From: Betaproteobacteria bacterium
GTDB taxonomy: Bacteria; Pseudomonadota; Gammaproteobacteria; Burkholderiales; SG8-39
Direction of reading: 5' to 3'
Length of the DNA: 7,166 bases
NCBI GenBank assembly: GCA_005881355.1
Contig: VBDM01000193.1
Span: 1 to 7,166 of the forward strand
Shown here: positions 6,682-7,166 of the stretch, piece by piece
Layout: each line of letters opens with the position of its first letter
Numbering within the stretch: position 1 is the first letter of the stretch
Translations under genes and position numbers: made by a program
Notes under the pieces: model-generated
The model's database searches: none
Told to the model about the DNA's origin: nothing
Seen by the model: only the letters and a program-made list of their open reading frames with translations

Positions 6682-7166
6682 GGGCCACTCGCCTCGACGT
6701 CGAAGTGCAGCTGCAGGCGCTCGCGGATATTGTCAAGCGCCATGCGATTTCCCTGGCGGTGCTGGTAGTCCTCATGGTAGGGATTGGATAGCTGCAACCG
6801 CAGGCGGTCGCCCCGGCGCTCGATGCGCACTTCGATGACGCCCGCGGCGACCCCGGGCTCGATGCCGTGGTAGACGGCGTTTTCCACCAGAGGCTGCAGG
6901 AGCATCGGCGGGACCAGGGCCTGCTCGACGGCCGGTCCCAGCCGCCATTGCACCCTGAGCCGCTCGCCCAGGCGCAGCTGCTCCAGGTTGAGATACCGCC
7001 GGCACAGCGACAGCTCGTCCCCGAGCGCGATCAGCTCGCGGTTGTCGGCCATCACGGTGCGGAACAGCTCCGCGAGGTCTTCCAGCGCGGCTTCGGCGCG
7101 CTTCGGCTCCTTGCGAATCAGCGAAAGCACCGCGTTCAGGCTGTTGAACAGGAAATGCGGGCGGAT
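6678..7166 (-). CDS. algZ: LytS/AlgZ-type sensor histidine kinase, C-terminal half
   Basis: The frame is open to the end of the window, so the N-terminal sensory and membrane part lies outside; 162 codons are seen. The first residues read IRPHFLFNSLNA, the H box of the His_kinase (LytS) family, with the phosphoacceptor His at fragment residue 4 (7155-7157). After a dimerisation helix come the ATPase landmarks: LVENAVYHGIEP (N box, about 93-104), LQLSNP (about 124-129) and GNRMALDNIRERL (G box, about 139-151). The protein then ends quickly, with LHFDVEASGP, where relatives normally continue for some 20-30 residues that form the last strands of the ATPase domain. It should phosphorylate the response regulator with which it overlaps by 4 nt. 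A start inside this window (for example GTG at 7130) would lose the H box and is not credible. Confidence 0.92.
   Translation of the reverse strand: MRPHFLFNSLNAVLSLIRKEPKRAEAALEDLAELFRTVMADNRELIALGDELSLCRRYLNLEQLRLGERLRVQWRLGPAVEQALVPPMLLQPLVENAVYHGIEPGVAAGVIEVRIERRGDRLRLQLSNPYHEDYQHRQGNRMALDNIRERLQLHFDVEASGP

Overview
The window is a dense, high-GC stretch of an ordinary bacterial chromosome. It is almost certainly betaproteobacterial (Burkholderiales/Nitrosomonadales-like): gene content and order (purD-hemF on one strand; an algZ-algR pair running into hemC-hemD-hemX-hemY on the other), the protein motifs and the use of oxygen-dependent HemF all fit an aerobic or facultative member of that class. 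No tRNA, rRNA, CRISPR array, insertion sequence, phage gene or defence system was seen.

Layout, plus strand (1-2012): the last codons of purD, then hemF (aerobic coproporphyrinogen III oxidase), then an aldo/keto reductase. The three genes are closely spaced (15 and 24 nt) and look like one transcript. Layout, minus strand, reading from 7166 down to 2035: the C-terminal half of a LytS/AlgZ-type sensor kinase, a LytTR response regulator of the AlgR type, hemC, hemD, hemX and hemY. Junctions are 4-nt start/stop overlaps (algZ/algR, hemC/hemD, hemX/hemY) or short gaps (10 nt and 23 nt), so the six genes probably form one transcription unit. The two units converge on a 22-nt gap (2013-2034) that holds a small GC palindrome.

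How it works together: HemC polymerises porphobilinogen to hydroxymethylbilane, HemD cyclises it to uroporphyrinogen III, and HemF later decarboxylates coproporphyrinogen III to protoporphyrinogen IX. HemX and HemY are membrane-anchored accessory proteins of the same pathway. The AlgZ/AlgR pair sits directly upstream and could be co-expressed with the haem genes.

The window does not show a novel system. Three departures from normal families deserve a look: hemY is broken by a frameshift that seems to go with a small internal deletion near 2730-2750; the aldo/keto reductase has Val at the position of the catalytic Asp; and the sensor kinase appears to stop early, just after its G box. These could be real decay or, for hemY and the kinase, assembly errors.
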